From the NCBI RefSeq assembly GCF_001999245.1, contig NZ_CP019630.1:930001-994000 (forward strand): a stretch of 64,000 bases of DNA, read 5' to 3'. The DNA comes from Roseibium algicola. Its GTDB lineage: Bacteria > Pseudomonadota > Alphaproteobacteria > Rhizobiales > Stappiaceae. Positions 25,488-35,133 of this stretch are shown one piece after another; within the stretch, counting starts at the first letter, position 1; each line of letters opens with the position of its first letter. A program made the position numbers and the translations under genes. A model generated the notes under the pieces. It was not told where the DNA came from. It ran no database searches and saw only the letters and a program-made list of their open reading frames with translations.

Positions 25488-27041
25488 TTAAAGTCGCACG
25501 TTTTTTTCACGCCGGCGCTGAACGGACGAACCGATCTTCATGGCTTCGCGGTATTTGGCGACCGTCCTGCGGGCAATATCGACACCGTCGTCCTTCAGAA
25601 TTTTGACAATCGTATCGTCCGACAGGATCGACTTCGGATCTTCAGCATCGATCATCTGCTTGATCCGGTGCCGGACCGATTCCGCCGAATGGGCATCGCC
25701 ACCCACCGTTGCGGAGATGGCGGAAGAGAAGAAGTATTTGAGCTCGTATATGCCGCGCGGGGTCGCCATGAACTTGTTCGACGTCACCCGGCTGACCGTC
25801 GATTCGTGCATGCCGATCGCTTCCGCGACGGTCTTCAGGTTGAGCGGACGCAAATGGGCGATGCCGTAGGTGAGAAACCCGTCCTGCTGCCGGACAATCT
25901 CAGTCGATACCTTGAGGATCGTACGGGCGCGCTGATCAAGGCTCTTGGCCAACCAGTTGGCCGTCTGCAACGAGTCCGTGAGATATTCCTTCTCCGTCTC
26001 GTTTCGGGCCGTCTTGATGACCTTGGCATAATAGGTCTGATTGACGAGGACTTTCGGCAGGGTGTCCGAATTCAACTCGATCGCCCAGGTGCCGTCGTTG
26101 GCCGGGCGCACGAAGACATCCGGCACCACCGGCTGCACCAGCGCCGATCCGAAGAGACTGCCGGGCTTGGGATCGAGTGCGCGGATTTCCGCGATCATCT
26201 CGACCAGATCCTCATCATCGACACCGCAAACCTTGCGAAGCCCCGGCAGATCGCGTCTGGCCAGCAGTTCAATATTGTCGATCAGCGCTTCCATGGCCGG
26301 ATCGTAGCGGTTCTTGTCGATGAGCTGCAGCTTCAGGCATTCGGCCAGGTTACGCGCAAACACGCCCGCGGGCTCAAAGGTTTGCAAGATGGCCAGAACG
26401 CTTTCCAGCCGTTCGGTTTCGACCCCGAGCTGCTCCGCCGTCTCATCGAAATCCAGGTAGAGGTAGCCGTTTTCATCAAGTGAGTTGATCAGGTGGGTCG
26501 CTATCAGCTTGTCGGCTTCATCGCCGATCGCCAGATGCATCTGTTCTTCAAGAGACGTGACCAGCGAGGCTTCGTCGGCAACGAAGGCCTCCAGATTGTA
26601 ATCTTCAGAAGCACCGCTGCTGCCGGCGTTCTTGTAACTGTCACCGGCCTTCAGAAGAGCCGGGTCTGGCGATGCAGGCACGCCGGGCTCGTCGGGAAAG
26701 ACGTTGCCCAGGTCGGTATCCATGCGTGAGGCAATGGCCTCCGACCCGGTTTCCAGATCGTTCTGCATCCAGTCGCCGGTATCGGGCTCGTCGCCCTGGC
26801 GGGTCTGATTGTCCGCGCCATCGCCGAACGCGTCTGCAGCGGCATCCCTGCCGCCATCCCCCTCGCCTCCGCCTTCGGTGATGTCGTTCTTTTCCAGAAG
26901 CGGATTTCGTTCCAACTCGGCTTCGACATAGGCAACGAGATCGAGATTGGACATTTGCAACAGCTTGATCGCCTGCATCAGTTGCGGCGTCATGATCAGC
27001 GACTGACTTTGTCGCATCTCCAGCTTGGTTGAAATGGCCAT
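25488..27041 (-). CDS. rpoN: RNA polymerase sigma-54 factor RpoN
   Basis: A 517-residue sigma-54. Region I, the Q-rich activator-interacting segment, begins at the N terminus (LEMRQSQSLIMTPQLMQAI). An acidic region II (about 50-120) is followed by the core-binding domain. Near the C terminus are the helix-turn-helix (HESTVSRVTSNKF) and the RpoN box (ARRTVAKYREAM), which reads the -24 promoter element. ATG at 27041 is used; a TTG five codons earlier is in frame. It is part of lptC-lptA-lptB-rpoN-hpf-ptsN, all on the minus strand. Confidence 0.97.
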   Translation of the reverse strand: MAISTKLEMRQSQSLIMTPQLMQAIKLLQMSNLDLVAYVEAELERNPLLEKNDITEGGGEGDGGRDAAADAFGDGADNQTRQGDEPDTGDWMQNDLETGSEAIASRMDTDLGNVFPDEPGVPASPDPALLKAGDSYKNAGSSGASEDYNLEAFVADEASLVTSLEEQMHLAIGDEADKLIATHLINSLDENGYLYLDFDETAEQLGVETERLESVLAILQTFEPAGVFARNLAECLKLQLIDKNRYDPAMEALIDNIELLARRDLPGLRKVCGVDDEDLVEMIAEIRALDPKPGSLFGSALVQPVVPDVFVRPANDGTWAIELNSDTLPKVLVNQTYYAKVIKTARNETEKEYLTDSLQTANWLAKSLDQRARTILKVSTEIVRQQDGFLTYGIAHLRPLNLKTVAEAIGMHESTVSRVTSNKFMATPRGIYELKYFFSSAISATVGGDAHSAESVRHRIKQMIDAEDPKSILSDDTIVKILKDDGVDIARRTVAKYREAMKIGSSVQRRREKNVRL

Positions 27042-27130
27042 CGAGTTCCCAGGCAAGCGTTATTTCAAGTTGGTCTGCTTTTTGCTTCTTGATTGCAGAC
27101 CGAGTGTATAACGTAGCTGGCGGCGTGTCA

Positions 27131-27943
27131 TCAAAGCGTAAACTGTTCACCCAGATAAAGCCGGCGCACATCCGGATTGGTGACAATTTCCTGGGGGAGC
27201 CCTTCCGTCAGAACCTCGCCCGAAGCGATGATGTAGGCGCGGTCGATGAGGCCAAGCGTCTCGCGAACGTTGTGGTCCGTTATCAGAACGCCAATGCCGC
27301 GCTGGGTCAGGTGACGCACGAGCTGCTGAATATCCCCTACCGCGATGGGGTCGATACCTGCGAAAGGTTCGTCGAGCAGCATGAAGGACGGGCGGCTTGC
27401 AAGTGCACGGGCAATTTCCACGCGGCGGCGTTCACCACCGGAAAGGGCTATACTCGGCGATTTCCGCAAGTGGGTGAGGCCGAATTCAGCCAGCAGCTCG
27501 TCGAGCTCCTCCCGGCGTTTCTGCCGGTTCGGCTCGATCACTTCCAGAACGGCGCGGATATTTTCTTCCACCGTCAGGCCACGGAAGATGGACGCTTCCT
27601 GGGGCAGATAGCCGATGCCGAGCCGGGCGCGCCGGTACATGGGCATACGGGTGATGTCGAAGCCTTCCAGCGAGATCTTGCCCTGATCCGGCCGGATCAG
27701 CCCGGTGATCATGTAGAAGGTCGTGGTCTTGCCGGCACCGTTCGGCCCCAAAAGGCCGACGGCTTCACCAGGCTTCACGGACAGGCTCACATACTTCACC
27801 ACCTGGCGGCGGCCATAGGTCTTGCCGATGCCATCGACGACCAGCGCCTGCGACAGTTCTTCGCCATCGTGGCCCGTTTCCGGCATGCTTCCCTGCAATC
27901 CGTTATACTCCGAAGACGTTCTCTTCACTGGCGCGCCGTCCAT
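27131..27943 (-). CDS. lptB: LPS export ABC transporter ATP-binding protein LptB
   Basis: A 270-residue ABC ATPase that powers extraction of LPS from the inner membrane with LptF/G and LptC. Walker A is GPNGAGKTT, the signature is [10 protein letters not shown], and Walker B is FMLLDEP. The first 20-30 residues are extra relative to shorter homologues. An ATG at 27886 with AGGGA just upstream is an alternative start. It follows lptA and precedes rpoN. Confidence 0.95.
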   Translation of the reverse strand: MDGAPVKRTSSEYNGLQGSMPETGHDGEELSQALVVDGIGKTYGRRQVVKYVSLSVKPGEAVGLLGPNGAGKTTTFYMITGLIRPDQGKISLEGFDITRMPMYRRARLGIGYLPQEASIFRGLTVEENIRAVLEVIEPNRQKRREELDELLAEFGLTHLRKSPSIALSGGERRRVEIARALASRPSFMLLDEPFAGIDPIAVGDIQQLVRHLTQRGIGVLITDHNVRETLGLIDRAYIIASGEVLTEGLPQEIVTNPDVRRLYLGEQFTL

Positions 27944-28010
27944 CCGATCATTGCCGCGGCTTCACATAAGGTCTGTGGCCGACACTGTCGAGTCGAACCA
28001 GCCGTCAATA

Positions 28011-28589
28011 TCAGTTGCCGTTTTGGTCGTTGTTCACACTGTTAGGCTGAATGCGCACCTTGACGCGGCCGCTGCCCTGGCCGGACACCTTGCCATTGCC
28101 GGCGCTCAGATTGGCCTGGCCGGTCTTCAGATTGACGGTCAGCCTGTTCCCGACGACAACATTCGGTCCCTGGCTGAGCACGACTTCCTTGCCGGTCATC
28201 ACCATGACTTCCTTGTTCATGTCGAAGCTGGCTTCGTCGCCCTTCGCGGTCTGGTCCTTGGAGGTGATGAACACGCCTCCCGCCGCTTCCAGCTTCGAAA
28301 TCTTCTGCTGGACGGCGCTTTCTTCCGTCTTCTCAGCACCTGAGCCGACGTAGAACACCTTGAGCCGCTGCGTCTTGAGGCTGGTTTCACCCTGCGTGAC
28401 CAGCACATCGCCAACGAAGGTTGCGGTGTTGTTGTTGTCTTCTACCCTCAGTTCACTCGCCTCGATCTCGATTGGCTCCCCATCGTTCGACCCGAAGCCG
28501 GCGAAGGCATCGGAGAAGGTCTGGGCATGGGCCGAACCGGCAAGAAGGGCTGCGGCGGCGGCAATCGTCATGCGTTTCAGAAAAGTCAT
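28011..28589 (-). CDS. lptA: LPS transport periplasmic protein LptA
   Basis: A 192-residue OstA-domain protein with a signal peptide (about 1-22, cleaved after AGSAHA). It is predicted to form the beta-jellyroll bridge carrying LPS between LptC and LptD. Typical LptA strands are seen (IEIEASELRVEDNNNTATFVG, NVVVGNRLTVNLKTGQ). It lies three bases after lptC and upstream of lptB. The N/Q-rich C-terminal tail is not conserved in the family. Confidence 0.9.
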   Translation of the reverse strand: MTFLKRMTIAAAAALLAGSAHAQTFSDAFAGFGSNDGEPIEIEASELRVEDNNNTATFVGDVLVTQGETSLKTQRLKVFYVGSGAEKTEESAVQQKISKLEAAGGVFITSKDQTAKGDEASFDMNKEVMVMTGKEVVLSQGPNVVVGNRLTVNLKTGQANLSAGNGKVSGQGSGRVKVRIQPNSVNNDQNGN

Positions 28590-28592
28590 CTC

Positions 28593-29243
28593 TTACTGTC
28601 CTTGCGAAGCAGGATTGAGGGTCATCTTGATACCGTCGGAAAACCTGACGATTCCCTTGGCTTTATCATAGTCGAGTTTGCCCGCCACGACACGGCCCTG
28701 ATCGGAACGAATGGACACGACCTGCGAGGTCTTCAGAGCCCCGTTGCTGAGGTCGATTTCCACTTCGGACAGGTCGACCGTGTAGCCTTCACTCCATTCA
28801 AGCTGAATGCCTTCATAGAGCCGCAAGCTCTCCGTCGCGTTGTTGTAGGTACCTTTCAGCGCCACAATCTGCGCACTCTGGTCCTTGCTGAGCGTGATGT
28901 CGGCCCGAATGGTCTCAAGATCGATGACGCGCGGGTCACTGAGGCGCTGGATCGCCCTGTAGGCGGTTACCCGGTAGGAGCGGTCACCATCATGACCCGA
29001 CAGTTCGGGATGATCCATCACCAGCCCCTCGCTGGTCAGCATCATGTTGGTGGCACCAAGCCCGCTGAGCACGTTGAACAAGACCACGAGTCCGACCATG
29101 ACTGCCAGAATCAACAGCCCGACGCCAGGAAACAGCCAGCGCATGATGCGCACCATCAGGCTGTGCCGGCGCGCGGCTCGTTGGGCGCGGGTCAATGGTC
29201 GCCTGGCCGCATGTCCGTGCATATGATCGCCAACAGCGCTCAA
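28593..29243 (-). CDS. lptC: LPS export protein LptC
   Basis: A 216-residue bitopic inner-membrane protein with one TM helix near residues 35-58 and a periplasmic OstA-like jellyroll domain (DUF1239 type) that hands LPS from LptBFG to LptA. The start is TTG at 29243 with GGAG about six bases upstream; an in-frame ATG at 29222 is the alternative. It is the first gene of the lptC-lptA-lptB run and follows rnd after a 45-base gap. Confidence 0.88.
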   Translation of the reverse strand: MSAVGDHMHGHAARRPLTRAQRAARRHSLMVRIMRWLFPGVGLLILAVMVGLVVLFNVLSGLGATNMMLTSEGLVMDHPELSGHDGDRSYRVTAYRAIQRLSDPRVIDLETIRADITLSKDQSAQIVALKGTYNNATESLRLYEGIQLEWSEGYTVDLSEVEIDLSNGALKTSQVVSIRSDQGRVVAGKLDYDKAKGIVRFSDGIKMTLNPASQGQ

Positions 29244-29288
29244 TCCATTCTCCGAAATCGTGTGCCCGATCTCCTGGCACCTAAGCCA

Positions 29289-29909
29289 TTACGAGTGGGC
29301 GAAAATATCGTTTTCTTCCCAGCCCTTCAGATCGAGTTCTGCCCGCGTCGGCAGGAAATCGAAACAGGCCCGGGCAATATGACTACGTTCTTCACGCTCC
29401 AGCATCATTTCCAGCCGTTCCTTCAAGGCGTGCAGATGAAGCACGTCCGAGGCCGCGTAGGCCAGCTGGGCGTCGCTCAAGGTTTCTGCAGCCCAATCCG
29501 AGCTCTGCTGCTGCTTGGACAACTCGACCCCGAGAAGTTCGCGCGTGATATCCTTCAGTCCGTGGCGATCCGTATAGGTCCGAACCAGTTTGGAGGCGAT
29601 TTTCGTACACCAGATCGGCGAGACCTGGATGTTCAAATAGTGCTGAAGCACCGCAACATCAAACCGGGCGAAGTGGAATATTTTCGGTTTGGCCGTATCG
29701 GTCATTAGCGCAGCGAGGTTCGGCGCCTCGCTCTGGCCGCGTGCGATCTGGACCACATCGGCGCTGCCATCGCCCGGTGAAAGCTGCACAACACAGAGCC
29801 GGTCACGATGCGGGTTGAGGCCCAGGGTCTCGGAATCGACCGCCACCGCACTTGCCGTTTCATAGGCTTTCAGATCAGGCAAATCGCCTTTGTGATAGCG
29901 GATGGTCAT
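29289..29909 (-). CDS. rnd: Ribonuclease D-type 3'-5' exonuclease
   Basis: A 206-residue DEDDy exonuclease. ExoI has VDSETLG with the first Asp and Glu, ExoII has HFARFDVAV, and ExoIII has YAASDV with Tyr and Asp. There is no HRDC domain, so it is the short single-domain form common in alphaproteobacteria, expected in tRNA or RNA 3'-end processing. ATG at 29909 is preceded by GAGGAG about nine bases upstream. The reading frame stays open for 60 codons further up without conserved sequence. Confidence 0.9.
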   Translation of the reverse strand: MTIRYHKGDLPDLKAYETASAVAVDSETLGLNPHRDRLCVVQLSPGDGSADVVQIARGQSEAPNLAALMTDTAKPKIFHFARFDVAVLQHYLNIQVSPIWCTKIASKLVRTYTDRHGLKDITRELLGVELSKQQQSSDWAAETLSDAQLAYAASDVLHLHALKERLEMMLEREERSHIARACFDFLPTRAELDLKGWEENDIFAHS

Positions 29910-30374
29910 GACGTTTCGTCTCCTCTGGCCTGTCCCGAGCACAATTTCTGTCGGTGCTCCTGCCATACTGATCCAGCAGGACACCTGTTTCTTATCTTCA
30001 ATGACCGCACCTGCATTTATGCCATGACACATGAACACAGGTTGAACGACCGCAAATGTTATTGTCTGCCGACTGCCCGCAACAGGCAAACGACAGGTCG
30101 CTTATTCGAATAAGTTTTCCGTCAGGTAAAACATGCGGCGGGATGAGGCAAGTCGGTTGACCGCAGAACCATGCCGATACGTGAAGAGAATGCTATTTCT
30201 TGATACGAATTGCCTGGTGGCAGTTCATTGCAATCCCAGTCCCAAGTCGCAATCAATGCACCAGGCACTTGGCCACCGATCATCCCTCTTCCATGACCGG
30301 TTCGGAAAGATGGCGTGACAGCCGAGATCAAAAAACAAGCCGTCAGGTTCAAAGCTCGCGCCTGCCCCTCGAGT
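29910..30374. other. 465-base region without a recognised gene; contains a 14-bp palindrome
   Basis: Between rnd and the copper-linked cytochrome gene. Seen directly: the perfect palindrome CTTATTCGAATAAG at 30101-30114, a plausible regulator site about 190 bases upstream of rnd. The stretch 30120-30370 has no frame with protein-like composition or ribosome-binding site; it may be decayed coding sequence or the 3' region of the copper operon. No strong terminator hairpin was found. Confidence 0.5.
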
Positions 30375-30803
30375 TCAGTTGATCCCGTTTGCCCGTTGAA
30401 GCGCGCGCACATAGGCAACGACCTTTTGTACATCCTCCTGGCTGACGCCATCCACGGGCGGCATATCGCCAAATGGCCAGTGGTGCGCACGCACGCCACG
30501 GGAGACTGCGAGCAGAAAGGCCCCGTCGGCGTGATGGCCAGGCTCGTAAATCTTGTGTACCAGCGGAGGCGCGATGCCATCGCGCCCGGCAGCGTTGTCG
30601 CCATGACAACTCGCGCAGTTTTCGCGAAAAAGAATTTCGCCAGCCAGGGCGTCTCCTTCCAGGGCCGGGACTTGCACCGACACCAGCGCGGCTCCACTGG
30701 CGGCAGGCGGTTGTTCCTTTCCCGACACGAGCCCCCAGAACAGAATGCCCAGCACAATAACGGACAAGATCGCTGAAACTGTCAGAAAGATCCTGCCCAT
30801 CAA
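30375..30803 (-). CDS. Membrane-anchored c-type cytochrome in copper operon
   Basis: A 142-residue class I-type cytochrome c. An N-terminal membrane anchor or signal sequence (about 5-27) precedes one heme-binding motif C63-A-S-C-H67. A likely axial Met lies in FGDMPP near the C terminus, and the final helix (DVQKVVAYVRAL) is typical. It is a periplasmic electron carrier. The ATG overlaps the cueR stop by four bases, so it is coupled to the copper response; it may support oxidation of Cu(I) or a respiratory bypass, which is inferred from position. Confidence 0.85.
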   Translation of the reverse strand: MMGRIFLTVSAILSVIVLGILFWGLVSGKEQPPAASGAALVSVQVPALEGDALAGEILFRENCASCHGDNAAGRDGIAPPLVHKIYEPGHHADGAFLLAVSRGVRAHHWPFGDMPPVDGVSQEDVQKVVAYVRALQRANGIN

Positions 30804-31225
30804 GCCTGCCTGCTATCTTCATCCAGCTGATCGTGGTCATGCTGGCCGGACAGATCGTCGATGATCGGACAGTTGGGCCGATCATCACCATGGCAGGCGG
30901 TCACCAGCTCTGACAGAACCTTCTTGAGTGAGCGCAGTTCCTCGATCTTGCGATCCACTTCCTTGATCTTCGCCCGGGTGATCGCCTTGACGTCGGCACT
31001 TGCCCGGTTGCGGTCCTCGTAGAGAGACAGAAGTTCACGGCACTCGTCGATGGAAAACCCAAGGCTGCGCGACCTTTGAAGGAACTTCAGCCGCTGGAGA
31101 TCGGCGTCGATAAAATCGCGATATCCGTTCTCGCTGCGCAGAGGACGGACGAGGCCGATATCCTCGTAGTAGCGGATCGTCTTGACCGGCAGTCCGCTCT
31201 GTTCGGAGGCTTCACCGATATTCAT
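30800..31225 (-). CDS. cueR: Cu(I)-responsive MerR-family regulator CueR
   Basis: A 141-residue MerR-type activator. The N-terminal winged helix (MNIGEASEQSGLPVKTIRYYE) is followed by a long dimerisation helix. The metal-binding cysteines are C111 and C119 with seven residues between, the CueR spacing for Cu(I)/Ag(I). A His/Asp-rich tail follows. AAGGA lies upstream of the ATG. It lies 11 bases after copA and probably activates its own operon through the operator at 33629-33659. Confidence 0.93.
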   Translation of the reverse strand: MNIGEASEQSGLPVKTIRYYEDIGLVRPLRSENGYRDFIDADLQRLKFLQRSRSLGFSIDECRELLSLYEDRNRASADVKAITRAKIKEVDRKIEELRSLKKVLSELVTACHGDDRPNCPIIDDLSGQHDHDQLDEDSRQA

Positions 31226-31236
31226 TTTTCTTTTCC

Positions 31237-33594
31237 TTAAAGCTTCAGCGCGCGCAGACGCAGCGCGTTGCTGATAACCGAAACCGAAGACAGGCTCATG
31301 GCGGCGGCGGCCAGCATCGGCGACAGCAGTATGCCGAAGACCGGATAGAGCACACCGGCCGCCACAGGCACACCGACCGCATTATAGACGAAGGCGAAAA
31401 AGAGGTTCTGCCGGATGTTGCGAACCGTCTCGCGGGCAAGCTTCCGGGCACGCAGGATGCCTTCCAGGTCGCCCTTGAGCAGCGTCAGTCCGGCGCTTTC
31501 CACCGCGACATCGGCTCCCGTGCCCATGGCAAGACCGACATCGGCAGCAGCCAATGCGGGCGCATCGTTGACACCGTCACCAGCCATGGCAACCGTTGCC
31601 CCCCTGGACTTCAGGTCTTCAATGAGCTTTTTCTTGCCTTCCGGCAACACACCGGCGCGAACCTCGTCAATCCCCAGCAGCTTGGCTACGGCGTCTGCCG
31701 TGCGCGGCGCATCGCCCGTCGCCATGACGATCCTGATACCGTCGTCATGCAGGGCGCTGATGGCTGCCCTGGCATTTGCCTTGACCGGATCCGCAACGGC
31801 GATGAGCCCAAGAAGCTGCGCTGCCTCACCAGCCTCCTGCACCAGATACATCACCGTCTTGCCGAGCTCAGCCAGTTCTTCGGCACGATCGCCAAGATCG
31901 GACAAATCGGCGCCACTTTCGCTGGCAAAAGCGGCGTTGCCAAAAAGAACGACTGCATCATCGACCCGTGCACGCACGCCTTTCCCCGTGACGGCTTCGA
32001 AGTTTTCTGCCATGGGCAGTTCCAGCTGCTGATTTTTGACTGCCCCGAGGATCGCTTCGGCAAGCGGGTGTTCCGAGCCTTTTTCAAGCGCTCCGGCCAG
32101 CCGCAGGAGCTCCTTTTCGCTTTTGCCGGCGGCCGGAACGATCTCATCGACAACCGGTTTGCCTTCGGTGAGGGTTCCCGTCTTGTCAACAACGATCGTA
32201 TCCACCGCTGCTAGCCGTTCCAGACCTTCGGCGGTCTTTACCAGAACGCCGGCCTGCGCGCCTCTGCCCGTTGCCGTCATGATAGACATCGGGGTGGCAA
32301 GACCGAGAGCACACGGACATGCGATAATGAGCACTGAAACGGCTGCGACAACCGCGTGAACGAACGCAGGGCTTGGACCTACGAACAGCCACATCACGAA
32401 AGCAAGCACCGCCACGCCGAGTACCGCAGGCACGAAATATCCTGCAACGCGATCGGCCAGCCCCTGGATCGGGGCCCGTGAACGTTGCGCCGAGGCGACC
32501 ATGTCGACGATCTTGGACAGCATGGTGTCCGCACCGACCAGCTTCGCCTCCATGGTGAAGGACCCGGTCTTGTTGAGCGTTCCGCCGGTAACCTTGTCTC
32601 CCGGGTTCTTTTCGACCGGAACCGGTTCCCCGGTGACCAGGCTTTCATCGACGGATGACCCACCCTCCTTGACCACGCCATCGACCGGAACAGCCTCGCC
32701 TGGGCGAACGCGCAACAGATCCCCTGCGAGGATATTCTCCAGCGGAGCGTCGTATTCGTCACCTTCCGGCGTGATCCGCCGGGCTGTCTTGGGGGCAAGG
32801 TCCAGCAGGGCGCGGATCGCGTCGCCCGTGCGTTCGCGCGCGCTCAGTTCCAGCACCTGGCCGACGAAGACCAGCGCGATAATCACCACCGCCGCCTCGA
32901 AATAAACCGGCATATGGCCTTCCGGTCCCTTCAGCGCATCCGGAAACAGGAAAGGCAGGAAAGCGGCAATCATGGAATAGAGATAGGCTGCACCGACACC
33001 GATCATGATCAGTGTCCACATGTTGAAATTGCGAGTGACCAGAGACGCCCAGCCCCGCTGGAAAAAAGGCAAGGCTGCCCACAGGACTACCGGCGTAGCC
33101 AACAGGACTTCGAGGTAGATCGCAACGCCTTCGCCGATCCAGTCGCGGATCGGCACGCCTACCATCGGCCCCATGGTCAGGATCAGAAGCGGGACAGCCG
33201 CCAGGGCACTAACCCAGAGCCTGCGGGTAAAATCGACCAGCTCATGGTTGGGTTCGTCGGAAACACCGCTCTGCGGTTCCAGTGCCATCCCGCAAATCGG
33301 GCAGGTTCCCGGACCTTCCTGGACGATTTGCGGGTGCATGGGGCAGGTATAAAGTGCGCCCTTGGCGGACTGTTCCGCCTCCATCGCCTTTTTCTTCCTG
33401 CTATTGCCGGACACATAGAAATAGGGATCAGCCTCGAACTTGTCGTGACACTTCGGACTGCAGAAGTGGAACTCCTCGCCCTTGTATTTCAGGCTCGGCT
33501 TGCCTTTTCCAAGAGTAACCGACATGCCGCAGACCGGGTCCGTGACCTTGCCTGCCTCGCCAGTCTGGTTCGGCTGGATCTCTGTATCCTGCAT
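31237..33594 (-). CDS. copA: Copper-exporting P1B-type ATPase with N-terminal YHS domain
   Basis: A 785-residue copper pump. An N-terminal YHS domain (about 17-60, VCGMSV and [10 protein letters not shown]) and a short metal-binding motif (TCPMHP...CPICGM, 83-103) replace the usual HMA domains. The P-type core shows TGEP at 321-324, the CPC transport motif at 426-428, the phosphorylation motif DKTGT at 470-474, SEHP, and GDGVNDAP near the C terminus. Eight TM helices are expected. YHS-containing CopA proteins are common in rhizobia and related groups. It is transcribed with cueR and a cytochrome c gene from a CueR-type promoter. Confidence 0.95.
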   Translation of the reverse strand: MQDTEIQPNQTGEAGKVTDPVCGMSVTLGKGKPSLKYKGEEFHFCSPKCHDKFEADPYFYVSGNSRKKKAMEAEQSAKGALYTCPMHPQIVQEGPGTCPICGMALEPQSGVSDEPNHELVDFTRRLWVSALAAVPLLILTMGPMVGVPIRDWIGEGVAIYLEVLLATPVVLWAALPFFQRGWASLVTRNFNMWTLIMIGVGAAYLYSMIAAFLPFLFPDALKGPEGHMPVYFEAAVVIIALVFVGQVLELSARERTGDAIRALLDLAPKTARRITPEGDEYDAPLENILAGDLLRVRPGEAVPVDGVVKEGGSSVDESLVTGEPVPVEKNPGDKVTGGTLNKTGSFTMEAKLVGADTMLSKIVDMVASAQRSRAPIQGLADRVAGYFVPAVLGVAVLAFVMWLFVGPSPAFVHAVVAAVSVLIIACPCALGLATPMSIMTATGRGAQAGVLVKTAEGLERLAAVDTIVVDKTGTLTEGKPVVDEIVPAAGKSEKELLRLAGALEKGSEHPLAEAILGAVKNQQLELPMAENFEAVTGKGVRARVDDAVVLFGNAAFASESGADLSDLGDRAEELAELGKTVMYLVQEAGEAAQLLGLIAVADPVKANARAAISALHDDGIRIVMATGDAPRTADAVAKLLGIDEVRAGVLPEGKKKLIEDLKSRGATVAMAGDGVNDAPALAAADVGLAMGTGADVAVESAGLTLLKGDLEGILRARKLARETVRNIRQNLFFAFVYNAVGVPVAAGVLYPVFGILLSPMLAAAAMSLSSVSVISNALRLRALKL

Positions 33595-33628
33595 GATGTT
33601 CGCCCTGATGGATCTTCGATCTCTTCAT

Positions 33629-33659
33629 CAGATAGGCCCTCCAGTTGCTGGAAGGTCAA
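33629..33659 (-). promoter_or_regulatory. CueR-type promoter/operator of copA
   Basis: On the minus strand: -35 TTGACC (33659-33654), an exactly 19-base spacer, and -10 TATCTG (33634-33629). The spacer contains a dyad, CTTCCAG N3 CTGGAGG, between the two elements. A stretched 19-base spacer with a central dyad is the hallmark of MerR/CueR-activated promoters. It lies about 35 bases upstream of the copA start. Confidence 0.88.
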
Positions 33660-33691
33660 GGCGGACAATTGCTTATTCTCCGGCCCGGTGT

Positions 33692-34402
33692 TTATCCCGA
33701 TCCGAGATAGGCTTTCTGTACAGCCGGATCATTGAGCAGGGCAGATGCCGTATCAGCGCCTGTGATCAGGCCGTTTTCAATCAGATACCCCCTGTCCGCG
33801 ATCGCCAGGCTTCGCTTGGCGTTCTGTTCGACCAGAAGGACGCCGATGCCGGTTTCCCGGATGCGCGACAGGTTCTCGAAGAGTTCGCCCGACAGGAGTG
33901 GAGACAGGCCAAGGGACGGCTCGTCCAGCATCAGGATGTCCGGGTTCGACATCATGGCGCGGCCGATAGCCACCATCTGCTGTTCGCCACCCGACATGGT
34001 TCGAGCGGTCTGGTTGCGCCGCTGTGCCAGCTTCGGAAAGAGAGCAACCACCTTTTCCAGGTTCTCCTGCCGGCTTGCTCGCGCCCGCTCCGGATAGGCA
34101 CCCAGCATCAGGTTTTCCCAGACGCTGAGATCGCCGAATATGCCTCGGCCTTCCGGCACGAAGGCTATTCCAGCCTCGACGATCCTGTCCGCTTTCATCT
34201 GGCGAAGGGATTGGCCAGCGAGTGCTGCCTCACCACTGACCGTTCCTTCACTGATCCCGGCGACGGCCCGCAACAGCGAACTCTTGCCGGCCCCGTTTGC
34301 GCCCAGAATGACGACGATCTCGCTTTTCGATGCGGTCAGGCTGACACCCTGAAGGGCTGCATGAAGACCATAGGTGACAGTGAGCCCGTTGATATCCAGC
34401 AT
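33692..34402 (-). CDS. livF: Liv-type ABC transporter ATP-binding protein (LivF)
   Basis: A 236-residue ABC ATPase of the hydrophobic amino acid / amide uptake family. Walker A is GANGAGKSS, the signature is MSGGEQQMVAIGRA, and Walker B is ILMLDEP. The ATG overlaps the upstream livG stop by one base (TGATG). It is the last gene of the importer operon. The substrate is not fixed by this subunit. Confidence 0.93.
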   Translation of the reverse strand: MLDINGLTVTYGLHAALQGVSLTASKSEIVVILGANGAGKSSLLRAVAGISEGTVSGEAALAGQSLRQMKADRIVEAGIAFVPEGRGIFGDLSVWENLMLGAYPERARASRQENLEKVVALFPKLAQRRNQTARTMSGGEQQMVAIGRAMMSNPDILMLDEPSLGLSPLLSGELFENLSRIRETGIGVLLVEQNAKRSLAIADRGYLIENGLITGADTASALLNDPAVQKAYLGSG

Positions 34403-35133
34403 CAGCCGTCCCCCAGGTAGGCCCGGATGACTTCCGGGTCGGAAAGCACGTCTTCCGGTGTGCCTTCGGCAATCCGGGCGCCGGAGTTGATCACAAGGCA
34501 CCGGTCGCATAGCGAGCGGATGGCGTCCATGACATGTTCGACAAGAATGATCGTCCGCCCCTCCTGGCGCAGGCTGGCAATCAGATCGATGCCGACCGTC
34601 AGCTCGGAAGGATTGAGACCGGCGAGCCACTCGTCCAGAAGAAGGACTTCCGGTTCACTGGCGAGCGCGCGGGCAAGTTCCAGCCGCTTCTGGTCGATGT
34701 AGGTCAGCGCGGAGACCGGCTTGCCACTTTGCCCTTCCAGACCGACCCTTGCCAGAAGCTCCGCCGCGAAAGTTTCCACCTCCTTGCCCCAGCGCCTGGC
34801 GTGGCCGAAGACGCCGCCGGCGATGACGTTTTCCAGCACGGTCAGCTCCGGCAGAATGCGGACAAGCTGAAAGGTTCTGGAAACGCCAGAGCGGGCAATT
34901 TCGTGGGGCTTTTTCCTGGTCAGATCCTGCCCCTTGAGAATGATCGCCCCGGAGCTCGGCTTCAGGGCGCCGGAAATCATGTTCATGGTCGTGGACTTGC
35001 CGGACCCGTTCGGCCCGATCAGCCCCATCACCTCATGCTCGAGCACCTGGAAACTGACATTGTTGACTGCAACAAGACCGCCGAAGCGCTTGCTGAGGCT
35101 TTCCACGTGAAGGATCGGTTGTCCTTGTGTCAT
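34402..35133 (-). CDS. livG: Liv-type ABC transporter ATP-binding protein (LivG)
   Basis: A 243-residue ABC ATPase, partner of the LivF-like protein. Walker A is GPNGSGKST and Walker B is VLLLDEW, with Trp where Pro is usual. The signature region is weak: it reads ALTYIDQKRLELARAL in place of the usual LSGGQ, as in many LivG proteins. The C-terminal LivG extension (GTPEDVLSDPEVIRAYLGDG) is present. It overlaps livM upstream by four bases (ATGA). Confidence 0.93.
   Translation of the reverse strand: MTQGQPILHVESLSKRFGGLVAVNNVSFQVLEHEVMGLIGPNGSGKSTTMNMISGALKPSSGAIILKGQDLTRKKPHEIARSGVSRTFQLVRILPELTVLENVIAGGVFGHARRWGKEVETFAAELLARVGLEGQSGKPVSALTYIDQKRLELARALASEPEVLLLDEWLAGLNPSELTVGIDLIASLRQEGRTIILVEHVMDAIRSLCDRCLVINSGARIAEGTPEDVLSDPEVIRAYLGDG

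Noticed and set aside
30122..30374. Possible small gene upstream of rnd
   Set aside because: Frames here lack a ribosome-binding site, conserved sequence and protein-like composition.
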